Assembly: GCA_049511715.1 (NCBI GenBank)
Contig: JBEKXU010000036.1
Span: forward strand, 1-33,246
DNA from: JBEKHT01 sp049511715
Lineage (GTDB): Bacteria; Chloroflexota; Anaerolineae; Anaerolineales; RBG-16-64-43
Length of the DNA: 33,246 nucleotides
Reading direction: 5' to 3'
The notes beneath the pieces are model-generated. The model was not told where the DNA came from. It saw nothing but the letters and a program-made list of their open reading frames with translations, and searched no databases. The position numbers and the translations under genes are program-made. Shown here one piece after another: positions 17,147 to 25,910 of this stretch (positions within the stretch are counted from its first letter, which is position 1; every line of letters begins with the position of its first letter).

Positions 17147-17896
17147 TCCGTTCCTCCGGGCCGAGACCCAGCATTGCCTCTCGTGCGCTGGCGAGGCACC
17201 CACTCAGCATGGCACGCCGGCAACCAAGCCATTCTAATGCCGGCAGGAAGAAGCGTCCACCACTCAAGGATCGTGTCGGACATTGCCGCTTGAAAACGGC
17301 TATGGATTCGCGGGCGAAAAGGGACGACCACTTGGTCGGCCCGGATCTTCAAGGGCTGGGGTCTGGATGCGGCGAGGGCCCCCGCTGCGGCAAGGTGTCT
17401 CAGGAATTAGCGCTGGGATCCAAGCAGTGTCGGAGTTTGCCAATCAAGCCAACCCAAGGGCCCAGGGAGAGAGAGGTTGCAGGCGGGCTCGGCCGAATGG
17501 CCATCCGGCAAGTCGCAACAATTCGAAAGGGCGAGAAGGGGAGCACGTCAGGGCTAGCGGCCGGGGACACCCGCAGGGCTCGGTCCAGCGAGGACCCGCT
17601 GAGATCAGCGCAGGCTCCGTGTGAGCCCAGGAAGCCAGCGAATCCAGGAGAACCAGGAGAACGCCGGGGCATGTGCTGAGAGGAGAGCCGACATCTTGCA
17701 ACCGTCACCTCGTCAGCTCCCATGCGGCCGCGGAAATCCGCAACTTCTATCGCGAGTTGGCGAATCCCATTTGCCTCACCGGCGCCACCCCCCCGTTGGT
17801 CTGCACTATCCGCACTCTCACCCCGGACTCACGCGGGATCCAGGGCCCGGCTCTTCCGCAAGCGAAGACAGGCGCCACCAGATCCGGGTAGCACCT
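17147..17896. other. 750-bp gene-free interval
   Basis: I found no credible gene on either strand. Several open frames of 60-156 codons exist, but their translations are Arg/Ser/Gly/Pro-rich and match no family I know. No tRNA-like T-arm, terminator with T-tract or repeat array is visible. It separates the amidohydrolase gene from the DUF362 gene and probably contains the promoter of the latter, which I could not locate. Confidence 0.3.
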
Positions 17897-19228
17897 TCAG
17901 CCCTGGTATTCCCTGACTTGGTGCATGCCCCTTCCGACCAAGGTCAGGGCCCGCCGCTCCGCCTCGGCTTTGATCTTCTCCTCGTCCAGCGTCAGCAGCT
18001 CGCCCTGCCGATAGAGCCATCGGCCGTCGACCATCAGGTGGGTCACATCCGCCGCCTTGGCGCAATAGACTACATTGGCGACCAAGTCATGGCGCGGGAG
18101 CAGATGCGGGCGGTCCATGTCAATAAGGGCGATGTCGGCGGCAGACCCCGAGGAAATCACCCCCGAATCGGCAAAGCCTGCGGCCCTAGCCCCGGCCTGG
18201 CTTGCCATCCGCAACACCAGATCCCCAGGCGCCGCCCGAGGATCTGCCTGCACGTGCTTCTGGAGGACGGCTGTCTGACGCAGGGAAACAAGCATGTCCA
18301 GATCCCCGTTGGACGCCGGGCCGTCGGTCCCGATAGCGACGTCCACGCCCTTGGCCCGAAAGCGAGCCAGATTATTGACCCCCATGGCTAGCTTCAAGTA
18401 GGTGACCGGGGCATGAGCCACGGTGACCCGATGTCGGGCCAGGATATCCAGGTCTGGATCGCTCGCGACCAGACAATGGGCGGCGATGCAACCGCCCGGC
18501 GCGTTCAAAACGCCGAGTTTCTCAAGATGCTCCACCGGGGTTCGACCGTATTCGCGCAGGGACTTATCGACTTGCTCCTGCGATTCGGCCACGTGCAGGT
18601 GGATCCCTAGCTTTCGAGCCTGGGCCAAATCGGCCACGCGCGCCAAGAAGGGAGGCGGACAGATATAAGGGGAGTGAGGGCCCAGAAAGAGGCGCAGGCG
18701 ACCATCACCGCGATTCTGCCAGCGGTCAATGAACGCGAGCGTGCCCTCTAGATTCGCTCCAATCTCCTTTTCATCACCGATCCCAAACACGCACGAGGCC
18801 AAGCTCGCCTTCATCCCCGATTGCTCAAGCACTTCGGCCACCTGATCCATGTAGAAGTAGTGGTCGTTAAATCCCGCCGTCCCTCCCCGAATCATCTCGC
18901 AGGCGGCGAGAGCAGCCCCCCAATAGACATCCTCGGGGCGGAGCGCGGACTCGGCCACCCATATCCTCTCATTCAGCCAGCGTGGAAAAGACAAATCCTC
19001 GGCCCAGCCTCGCTCAAGGGCCATCGCCGTGTGGCAATGGGCGTTAAAGAATGCTGGTATGGCGACATGATTAGCCGCGTCGACGATCTCCTCCGGCTCA
19101 AAACCTGCTGGGGCCTGCCCGACACCCACAATGGTCCGGCCACTTATGGCCAGCGAGCTCCGGCGCAGCACGGTGCCCTTTTCATCGAGCGTAATCACAT
19201 CTACGTTTCGGATCAGGGTTCGGGTCAT
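17897..19228 (-). CDS. Amidohydrolase, MtaD/SsnA-like (probable 5-methylthioadenosine/S-adenosylhomocysteine deaminase family)
   Basis: A 443-residue metal-dependent hydrolase. The metal motif HCH (His64, His66) sits in FFNAHCHTAMALERG. The family's HxxE segment reads HLHVAESQEQV, a further metal His is in IAAHCL, and the metal Asp is in IGTDGPASNGDLDM. The order and spacing match MtaD-type deaminases that remove the 6-amino group of methylthioadenosine or adenosylhomocysteine, and also the chlorohydrolase/guanine deaminase relatives. The usual HNPxSNxKL is HAPVTYLKL, so the exact substrate is open. The ATG giving MTRTLIRNVD is chosen for its strong GGAGGGGAGAG ribosome site. Confidence 0.88.
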   Translation of the reverse strand: MTRTLIRNVDVITLDEKGTVLRRSSLAISGRTIVGVGQAPAGFEPEEIVDAANHVAIPAFFNAHCHTAMALERGWAEDLSFPRWLNERIWVAESALRPEDVYWGAALAACEMIRGGTAGFNDHYFYMDQVAEVLEQSGMKASLASCVFGIGDEKEIGANLEGTLAFIDRWQNRGDGRLRLFLGPHSPYICPPPFLARVADLAQARKLGIHLHVAESQEQVDKSLREYGRTPVEHLEKLGVLNAPGGCIAAHCLVASDPDLDILARHRVTVAHAPVTYLKLAMGVNNLARFRAKGVDVAIGTDGPASNGDLDMLVSLRQTAVLQKHVQADPRAAPGDLVLRMASQAGARAAGFADSGVISSGSAADIALIDMDRPHLLPRHDLVANVVYCAKAADVTHLMVDGRWLYRQGELLTLDEEKIKAEAERRALTLVGRGMHQVREYQG

Positions 19229-19534
19229 GCTCTCCCCTCCGCTGCGGTTGTCGAGCGCTGCGTCTCCTGTCACCGAGGTTCCGCATGGAATTGGAGAAAA
19301 TGCGCCGCAACACCGAGCCGGATCCAGTCCAGGCGGCGCGCGGGCCGATTCTTGGGGGGCTCTTGGCAGGACCCTTCATGCCGGAACCCCCCTCCGGCGG
19401 CCATGGCCTGCCTGCCGCCAACAAGGCAAGCAGCCACGGCGTGGGAGAACGTTGCCGAAAACGGGGAGAGCAAAGTGTTCCCGCAGGGCCAAGATGACCT
19501 GGCCCTGGCTCTTGGCTCTAAGCCTAGTGAGCCT
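19229..19534. other. Gene-free interval between the lipoprotein and amidohydrolase genes
   Basis: About 306 bp. No coding frame, terminator or regulatory motif could be supported beyond the ribosome site of the amidohydrolase at its left edge. Confidence 0.3.
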
Positions 19535-19990
19535 CTACTTTACTGCAACTTTGCTCACGTTCAGTATCCACTGCGGCTCCGGGATGCTCATGCCCGCCAG
19601 CTTCGCCGTGCCCTTGCTTTTGTTGACACTCAGGATGACCTGATCGTTGAGCTGGGCCCGAGTCAGGGTGCGGCTCGCTCCCCCCGCACCGGTTACGGTG
19701 ACCTGAGAAAAGTCCTTGACGCCAGCGGCCGAGAGCACGTCCGTCACGCTGGGTCCGGCCTCGTGATTTCCGCTCAACGTGATTTGTTGATAGGTGAGGG
19801 ACCTCAGTGTACTGAGGGGCATCGGCACGCTCGTCCCATCCGGGAGGATCACCTCGAACACCCCGGATGCGCTTGCGCTCGAGGTCGGCGAGCCCAGGAG
19901 GACGTGCTTAATCGTGGTCCGGACTCCGCACCCCGTCACCATCATCAACCCGACCATCAACAGCGACACGCTTGCAACCTTTCCCCTCAT
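19535..19990 (-). CDS. Small lipoprotein with a molybdopterin-oxidoreductase-like mini domain
   Basis: A 151-residue protein. An N-terminal signal peptide ends in a lipobox-like VTGC at about residues 18-21. The mature part reads VFEVILPDGTSVPM, then GPSVTDVLSAAGVKDFSQVTVTG, then a WILNVSKVAVK end. This strand-helix pattern resembles the core of the sulfite-oxidase-type Oxidored_molyb fold found in short exported proteins. It has no Cys ligand for molybdenum and is too short to bind the cofactor as the enzymes do, so a binding or structural role is likelier. The ATG at 19990 is fixed by GGAGGAGAACG upstream. It is divergent from the aminopeptidase gene. Confidence 0.7.
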   Translation of the reverse strand: MRGKVASVSLLMVGLMMVTGCGVRTTIKHVLLGSPTSSASASGVFEVILPDGTSVPMPLSTLRSLTYQQITLSGNHEAGPSVTDVLSAAGVKDFSQVTVTGAGGASRTLTRAQLNDQVILSVNKSKGTAKLAGMSIPEPQWILNVSKVAVK

Positions 19991-20038
19991 CGTTCTCCTC
20001 CATGAAGTCAAGGATGGATTCAATTATCATCGTGCCCG

Positions 20039-20056
20039 CCGGGTCCGCGGACCCGG
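20039..20056. repeat. 18-bp perfect palindrome between divergent genes
   Basis: The sequence CCGGGTCCGCGGACCCGG is identical to its own reverse complement. It lies 49 bp upstream of the lipoprotein start and 215 bp upstream of the aminopeptidase start. It could be a dimer-binding operator for the divergent pair, or a hairpin. At this GC content one such palindrome in 33 kb could also arise by chance. Confidence 0.35.
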
Positions 20057-20207
20057 AATGACTGATGACCGCGGCAAATTCTACCACCACCTCATGCGAG
20101 GGCCCCAAGACCTCGTCCTTGGCGGAGGAACGAGTCCCCAGGGCGGACTCGCGACCTCGTCCGGTATCGCTCCAGGCCTCTGACCGTCCCGGGCCTGCGT
20201 TTCGCCT

Positions 20208-20213
20208 TATACT
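20208..20213 (+). promoter_or_regulatory. Candidate -10 box for the aminopeptidase gene
   Basis: A TATACT hexamer lies 57 bp upstream of the aminopeptidase ATG in an otherwise GC-rich stretch. No convincing -35 is present at 16-18 bp. Confidence 0.3.
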
Positions 20214-20270
20214 TGACCGCGGGCGTTGCCCGCGCCGGGCAGCAGCTGATTCGAAAAGAGGAAACGAGAC

Positions 20271-22043
20271 ATGGGATTTCATGATCCTCACTCCTACGCC
20301 GATCTGGCCCAGGGCAAAATCGAGCGCATAGACCTTTCGATCAAAGCGGATTTCTCCGAGAATATTCTCTTCGTCAAAGCACACTACGCCCTGGAGAACG
20401 CCGTGTCGGGCTCCTTCTTCCTGGACACCCGCGGCCTGCGCGTCGATCGTGTCGCCAGCCATGGCCTCGATCTCCCCTGGGATATGGATCGCAGGGATGC
20501 GATCCTTGGCGAACGCCTCCACTTGAGGAACCTGGATGAGGCCAGAGAGTTCACGATCGAGGTCAGAACTTCACCGGATGCCAGTGCCCTCCAGTGGATG
20601 AAGCCCAGCCAGACCCTGAGCGGCAAGCTCCCCTTTCTGTACAGCCAGTGCCAATCGATTCAGGCGCGCTCTGTCTTCCCCTGTCAAGACACACCCTCCG
20701 TACGGTTTACCTACCAAGCCGAGCTGGAGGTCCCCCAGCCCATGACCGCTGTGATGGCGGCCGAGGCCGTCGGAGTTGAGCCTGCGGGGAAGAGCACCCG
20801 CTACCAGTTCACCATGCACCAACCCATTCCCTCCTACTTGTTCGCTCTGGCCGTGGGCGACATCCAATTTCGGAGCCTTGGGAGTCGCACGGGAGTCTAC
20901 GCGGAGCCGGAAATGGCCGAGGCCTCGGCCTGGGAGTTCGCCGAGAACGAGGCCAAGCTCGCTGCAGCGGAACAACTGCTCGGACCGTACCTGTGGGATC
21001 GGTACGATATCCTGGTCCTGCCTCCCTCCTTCCCCTTCGGAGGCATGGAGAATCCACGCTTGACGTTTCTGAGCCCTCTGGTGGTCCTAGGAGACCGAAG
21101 CCGGACCAACGTGGTATCGCACGAATTGGCTCACGCCTGGACCGGCAATCTCGTGACCAATGCCACCTGGGAGGACTTCTGGCTCAACGAGGGATGGACC
21201 ACCTACGCCGAGGGGCGGATCACCGAGGTGCTCAATGGACGCGAGTTTAACGACCTCGTCAAGGTGGTGGGGCTGAACGAATTGTTCGAAGACATGCACC
21301 GCTTTGGAGAGAATGCGAAAGAAACCTGCTTGAAATTCTCCCAGGACGGCATGGATCCGGAGGAGGTCTATTCGCAAGTGCCGTACATCAAGGGCAGCAT
21401 GTTCCTGGTGGCACTTGAGGAGGCCGTGGGTCGCAAGGCGTTTGACTCCTTCATCCAAAAATACATCTCTACGTACCGGTTCCAATCGTTGGGCACGGAG
21501 GAGTTTGTGACCTTCCTGACGAGCGAATTGCCTGAGGCTGTTCGCCGGGTGGATATCAACCAATGGATCTACCAGCCCGGGTACCCGCAGAATGCGCCTC
21601 GGCTGGACTCCGTTCTGTATGACGATGTTAAGGCCAAGCTGGATGGCTATCGACGTGGGACCCTCCCCAGCCGCGAGTCCATTTCCAGCTGGGTCCCGCA
21701 ACAGGTGCTCCTTTTCTTCCAGCTCTTGCGAAAGCGGATCCCGGTCGAAGACTGCCGCCGCCTGGAGCGGCTGTTCGAATTGCCCACGGTGAGGTACCCG
21801 GCGATTCAGGTCCAGTTCTTTCAGATTGCCATCGCCAGCGCCTATCGCGAAGTGCTGCCGAATGTGGAACGATTCGCACAAACCGTCGGCAATCGCTGGG
21901 CCGTAGGCCATCTCTTCGAGGCGCTGGCAGGGGAGGAGTGGACCCGGGGGCTGGCCCGGCCTCTGTTCGAACGCTATCGTGATCGGAACCACCCGATGAC
22001 CGTGGCTCACGTGGAGCAGATCCTGAAGAAGGCAGGCCTATAA
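20271..22043 (+). CDS. M1-family zinc aminopeptidase, leukotriene-A4-hydrolase-like
   Basis: A 590-residue protein. The N-terminal beta domain contains YSQCQSIQARSVFPCQDTPSV (about 124-144), closely matching the LTA4H/aminopeptidase B branch. The catalytic domain has GGMEN (257-261), which binds the free substrate N-terminus, and the zinc site HELAH (His284, Glu285, His288) with Glu307 in FWLNEGW. The C-terminal helical domain of this branch is complete. It should cleave N-terminal residues from peptides in the cytoplasm, as there is no signal peptide. The length is close to the 610 residues of eukaryotic LTA4H. The ATG follows AGAGGAAACGAGAC, a good ribosome site. Confidence 0.93.
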   Translation: MGFHDPHSYADLAQGKIERIDLSIKADFSENILFVKAHYALENAVSGSFFLDTRGLRVDRVASHGLDLPWDMDRRDAILGERLHLRNLDEAREFTIEVRTSPDASALQWMKPSQTLSGKLPFLYSQCQSIQARSVFPCQDTPSVRFTYQAELEVPQPMTAVMAAEAVGVEPAGKSTRYQFTMHQPIPSYLFALAVGDIQFRSLGSRTGVYAEPEMAEASAWEFAENEAKLAAAEQLLGPYLWDRYDILVLPPSFPFGGMENPRLTFLSPLVVLGDRSRTNVVSHELAHAWTGNLVTNATWEDFWLNEGWTTYAEGRITEVLNGREFNDLVKVVGLNELFEDMHRFGENAKETCLKFSQDGMDPEEVYSQVPYIKGSMFLVALEEAVGRKAFDSFIQKYISTYRFQSLGTEEFVTFLTSELPEAVRRVDINQWIYQPGYPQNAPRLDSVLYDDVKAKLDGYRRGTLPSRESISSWVPQQVLLFFQLLRKRIPVEDCRRLERLFELPTVRYPAIQVQFFQIAIASAYREVLPNVERFAQTVGNRWAVGHLFEALAGEEWTRGLARPLFERYRDRNHPMTVAHVEQILKKAGL

Positions 22044-22229
22044 GCATGGGGAGGCAGTCCCCCTCCGCCAGCTCCCAGATTCTCCCCCCCACCCCCAACG
22101 CTTCTGTCTCTCGTTGAAGACCATCGAGCCTGGAGCGTTGCCAGGAGAATCCATGTGTGACGATTCATCGCCGGCGGAGCCGGGTTCAAAGCACTCATGC
22201 AAGGGCCCGCCGCCCTATCAAGGTATCGC

Positions 22230-23072
22230 ATGAACCCAGCGGACGCGCTCGGTGGGATGTCGGCACTGGTCGCCGCAACGGTCTGGGGCGGCGGCGATTT
22301 TCTCGGCGGCCTTGCCACGCGGCAACGCAATCCATTTCAAATCCTTGCGATCGGCTCACTGTCGGGTCTCATTTGTCTCGGCATCGCGGCAGCGATCCGC
22401 AACGAGGTTTGGCCCGACGGCTCATCAATCCTTTGGAGTGCCGCGGCGGGCCTGGCCGGGGCGATCGGGATCGCCTCCCTGTATCAGGGACTCGCAAAGG
22501 CCGAGATGGCGCGAGTCGCTCCGACTTCGGCCGTAGTGAGCGTGATCTTGCCAGTGGCTCTCAATGCAATCTTATCGGGACCCTTTGCGGGGATCAAGTG
22601 GCTGGGAATCGCGGCCGGCCTGGCCGGGATCTTGATGATTCACGGGTGGCCTGCAGAGGGGCAAGACCAAGAGGGGCTGGCTCTGGCCATCCTTTCGGGA
22701 CTAGGGTTTGGGGGATTCTTCGTCCTGATCGCTCAGGTCCAGCTCGGATCCCTCTTTTTTCCCCTGGTCATCTCGAAGGCCGTGGAGCTTGTTCTCGCGG
22801 TGGTCATCGTGATGCTGGGCCGATCCCGCCCCCCATTGTTGATTGAATCGCCGCTGCCGTTCGCAGCCGGGATCTGTGACGCGGGGGGCAACGTTTTCTA
22901 TTTGCTAGCGTCGCAGCTGACCCGCTTTGGGCTTGCCGCCGTGATTTCCTCCATGTCGCCCGCCATCACCGTTCTCCTGGCCCGGGTGATTATCAAGCAA
23001 CACCTCAAGACAGTCCAGAAGCTGGGCGTCGTGCTTTGCCTGATCGGGGTGGGGCTCATTGTGTCCGGCTAG
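22230..23072 (+). CDS. EamA-family transporter (DMT superfamily)
   Basis: A 280-residue membrane protein with ten predicted hydrophobic helices arranged as two EamA repeats (about 5-135 and 150-280). The first opens with ALVAATVWGGGDFLGG and closes with the typical KWLGIAAGLAGILMI; the second closes with LGVVLCLIGVGLIVSG. Family members export amino acids, nucleosides or other metabolites; nothing here points to the substrate. The ATG at 22230 has an AAGG ribosome site 7 bp upstream, whereas the alternative at 22197 has none. It is 186 bp downstream of the aminopeptidase gene. Confidence 0.88.
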   Translation: MNPADALGGMSALVAATVWGGGDFLGGLATRQRNPFQILAIGSLSGLICLGIAAAIRNEVWPDGSSILWSAAAGLAGAIGIASLYQGLAKAEMARVAPTSAVVSVILPVALNAILSGPFAGIKWLGIAAGLAGILMIHGWPAEGQDQEGLALAILSGLGFGGFFVLIAQVQLGSLFFPLVISKAVELVLAVVIVMLGRSRPPLLIESPLPFAAGICDAGGNVFYLLASQLTRFGLAAVISSMSPAITVLLARVIIKQHLKTVQKLGVVLCLIGVGLIVSG

Positions 23073-23872
23073 GCCGAGATCCGACCCTCACGGTTCTCTC
23101 CCGCCTACGCCGACCTTTCGAGCCCGCGGCACAAACCGACCGAGAGGAGACCTCCCGAACGGAGCCGCTCGTGCCTGATCCGCCGGTTCAGCTCCCACAG
23201 CATTCAGGCGATGAACCGGACTCTGCTGCCTCTGCGTGAATCCTCATGACCTCCTGATCCCGTCTGGCCGTGTGGGTTTCGTGCTTCTGGGAGGAGCCCA
23301 ACACCTACTTGCGGCATCCATGGAACCGGCCCGCGTCCTGCTGCACCGCCCCTTCCTCCTGTGGAAGAGAGCAGCCGAAATCGGTCGGGGTGTCATCTCG
23401 CGGCCGAGCTGGAATCGGCCCAATCTCTGTGCCGACAGCTCTGCGCCCCCCGCCGGCTGCTCTCCTCCGCCCGGTTTGAAATCCTGCCTGGATTTCCGGG
23501 CTGTCCCCTGGAATTTTGGGCGCTGTTTCTTCTGCGGTTCCTCGGCATTTTCCCCCGAGCAGGTTGCAGAAGATCCGCTCGTCGTTTCAAGCTGCGAAGG
23601 CGCCCGAAGGCCGTGCCCTGCGTCCCGACGGTTCTTTCCTCCAAAGCCCGCCTCGCCATGACGGGCCGCCAGGTCGGGCAACCCAAATCCGTTGGAGTGC
23701 CGGGAGCACGTGGACCGGCAGGCAGGGAATCTTGGAATCCCTCTCTTGCAAGAGCCAAACCGGTTACCCCAACGGAAAGGATGCGCTACAATCGCCCCAT
23801 GGGTCCTCTTCGCAGAGCAGCCGGGCGCAGCTTCCTGCAGCCTGGCTCATCCAGGAAGGCGGATCGACAACC
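23073..23872. other. 800-bp gene-free interval before fabF
   Basis: Open frames of up to 145 codons exist here on both strands, but their translations are Pro/Arg/Ser-rich with no recognisable motif, and fabF's own frame extends 119 codons upstream only by chance. The only element I can support is the promoter at 23764-23792. No tRNA or repeat array was found. Confidence 0.3.
23764..23792 (+). promoter_or_regulatory. Promoter of fabF
   Basis: TTACCC (23764-23769), a 17-bp spacer and TACAAT (23787-23792) form a good sigma70-type pair. Transcription would start near 23799, giving a leader of about 75 nt to the ATG at 23873. The same hexamer form recurs upstream of the deoxynucleoside kinase gene. 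Confidence 0.5.
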
Positions 23873-25120
23873 ATGAAAGCGGCACATCAACCGATTGTGG
23901 TAACCGGGATGGGGGCGATCTCGCCTCTGGGCAATGACCTGCCCTCGACATGGCAGAGGCTCATCCGTGCCGAGTCGGGGGTCACAACCCTGGATGAGCT
24001 GATGTCCGAGGATTTGCCGGTCAAGATTGCTGCTAAGGTCCGAGGATTCAATCCGGAGGACTACCTGGACCGCAAGGAGGCACGGCGGCTGGCAGCCTTC
24101 ACGCATTATGCCGTGGCAGCCACAAACGAGGCCCTTCACATGGCCTCCCTCGACCTGGAGCACGAGGACCGCACCCGGGTCGGGGTAGAAATCGGGAGTG
24201 CGCTGGGCGGAACCAGCATCATCGAAGAACAGCGCTTGGTTTTCCAGGAGCGAGGGGCTAAGGGTGTGAATCCTTCCCTCATTCCCGCGACCCTGATCAA
24301 CACGGCCGCATGCTATGTATCCATCCACTTTCAGGCTAAAGGCCCAATCGGCGCACCGGTCGCAGCTTGTGCGACCGGGACCGTGGCCATCGGCAGCGCC
24401 GCCCGGGTTCTGGCCCTGGGGGAGGCGGATGTGATCCTTTGTGGAGGCACGGACAGTGTGCTGACCCCATTCTCCATTACGGCCTTTAGCCGCCTTGGGG
24501 CCTTGTCTTCGCGGGCCGTCCCTCCCCAGGAAGCTTGCGCTCCGTTCGACCGAGATCGAGATGGAACCGTACTAGGGGAAGGGGCGGCGGTTCTGGTGCT
24601 GGAGACTTTGGACCATGCGCAAAGGCGCGGCGCGCGCATCCTGGCCGAAGTGTCCGGCTATTGCGTTACCGGGGATGCCTATCACACCGTGGCCCCTGAC
24701 CCGAGCGGGGAGGGGGCGGCGCGGGCGATCCGCGGGGCACTGCTTGATGCCGGGACTGCCCCCGAGCAATTGGATTGGATCTGCGCCCATGGAACCGGCA
24801 CTCAGATGAACGACCTGGCGGAGACTTTGGCGATCAAACAAGCTCTGGGGAAAGCCTCCTTCGCTGTTCCGGTGAGTTCCATCAAGGCCAGTGTGGGCCA
24901 CATGTTGGGCGGAGCCGGGGCGATCTCCTGCCTCGCGGCCGTGCAAGCCATCCTTTGCGGCATCGTTCCACCCACTCTCAATTACCACACGCCCGACCCA
25001 CAGTGCGACCTGGACTACGTACCGAACGAAGCCCGACAGAAACCCGTCTCCAATGTTCTCGTCAATAGCTTCGGATTCGGAGGACAGAACGCGTGCTTGG
25101 TGTTCCGTAAGGCAAAGTGA
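23873..25120 (+). CDS. fabF: Beta-ketoacyl-ACP synthase II (FabF-type)
   Basis: A 415-residue condensing enzyme with the full KAS II layout and length. It elongates acyl-ACP with malonyl-ACP in fatty acid synthesis. The nucleophile Cys166 is in APVAACATGT, His306 in AHGTGTQMND, and Lys338 and His343 in SIKASVGHMLGGAG; the C-terminal motif NSFGFGGQNA is present. The second motif reads HGTGTQMND rather than the commoner HGTSTPLGD, so it may belong to a FabF-like side branch (polyketide or special fatty acids). The start MKAAHQPIVVTGMG is normal for the family, though its ribosome site is weak. No acpP, fabG or other fab genes adjoin it. Confidence 0.92.
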   Translation: MKAAHQPIVVTGMGAISPLGNDLPSTWQRLIRAESGVTTLDELMSEDLPVKIAAKVRGFNPEDYLDRKEARRLAAFTHYAVAATNEALHMASLDLEHEDRTRVGVEIGSALGGTSIIEEQRLVFQERGAKGVNPSLIPATLINTAACYVSIHFQAKGPIGAPVAACATGTVAIGSAARVLALGEADVILCGGTDSVLTPFSITAFSRLGALSSRAVPPQEACAPFDRDRDGTVLGEGAAVLVLETLDHAQRRGARILAEVSGYCVTGDAYHTVAPDPSGEGAARAIRGALLDAGTAPEQLDWICAHGTGTQMNDLAETLAIKQALGKASFAVPVSSIKASVGHMLGGAGAISCLAAVQAILCGIVPPTLNYHTPDPQCDLDYVPNEARQKPVSNVLVNSFGFGGQNACLVFRKAK

Positions 25121-25325
25121 AGCCGTTCCCGGCCGCCGTCGCGCCGACCCGGGGAGGGGTTCTTCCTGTGCCCAACGAGCGCCGGCCCACTCTTCCGCGC
25201 CAGGGAATATCCTTCTTGTCCCGCCCCTCGCAGTCCCATCAATCTGCAGGAGAATGCTCCGGCTCCCCTATCCCGGTCGCGACCCATGCTCCCCCCTGGG
25301 GTCCCTTTGGGGCTGAGGGCGGGAT

Positions 25326-25910
25326 ATGTCCGAACCGCTGTTTCGAATTCGTCGCTCAACGATCCACGGACTTGGAGCCTTCGCGGTGAGGCGCATCCGC
25401 AAGGGCGTCCGAGTCATCGAGTACGCTGGCGACCGCATCACGCCGAAGGAAGCAGATGCGCGTTACGATGATGATCAGAACCCTTTGGGCCGGGTGCTGC
25501 TGTTCACGGTGGATCGGCGAACCGTCATCGACGCCGGCCGGGGTGGGAATGCGGCGCGCTTTATCAATCACTCGTGCGATCCGAACTGCGAATCGCTCAT
25601 CGAGGACGGGAGAGTCTTCATTGAGACGATCCGCGAGATCGCCCTGGGGGAAGAACTTACGTACGACTACCACCTGCAGCGGGAAGGGATCAGCCTGTCC
25701 GGAGCCAGGAGGCTCTACCCGTGCCATTGCGGATCAAAGAAATGCCGGGGAACACTTATGGACCCGGTCAAGAAGCGGCGGCGCTCCGAGCCTGCCCGAG
25801 CGGACCGTTCGCGATCGCAACCCCGGAGAGGACGGAGACTCGTTCCGGCCAAATCCCGCCGCAAAGACTTGTCCGAGAAAAGCCGGGCTCCTTCCCCTCC
25901 CCTGGGCTGA
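25326..25910 (+). CDS. SET-domain protein-lysine methyltransferase with basic C-terminal tail
   Basis: A 194-residue protein. The SET core spans about 5-120: HGLGAFA (14-20), IEYAGDRIT (31-39), the S-adenosylmethionine/pseudoknot motif NHSCDPNC (81-88) and GEELTYDY (108-115). A post-SET zinc motif follows, CHC with Cys133 and Cys135, plus Cys140, which together with Cys88 would bind zinc. After residue 148 comes a highly basic tail of about 45 residues (many Lys-Arg-Arg and Ser-Arg pairs) that could bind nucleic acid. SET enzymes transfer methyl groups to lysine side chains; the target in this bacterium is unknown. The ATG has GAGGGCGGG upstream. It stands alone, 205 bp after fabF. Confidence 0.9.
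   Translation: MSEPLFRIRRSTIHGLGAFAVRRIRKGVRVIEYAGDRITPKEADARYDDDQNPLGRVLLFTVDRRTVIDAGRGGNAARFINHSCDPNCESLIEDGRVFIETIREIALGEELTYDYHLQREGISLSGARRLYPCHCGSKKCRGTLMDPVKKRRRSEPARADRSRSQPRRGRRLVPAKSRRKDLSEKSRAPSPPLG

Noticed and set aside
18821..20005. Plus-strand open frame of 394 codons
   Set aside because: It is opposite the amidohydrolase and lipoprotein genes, both of which have strong ribosome sites and motifs.
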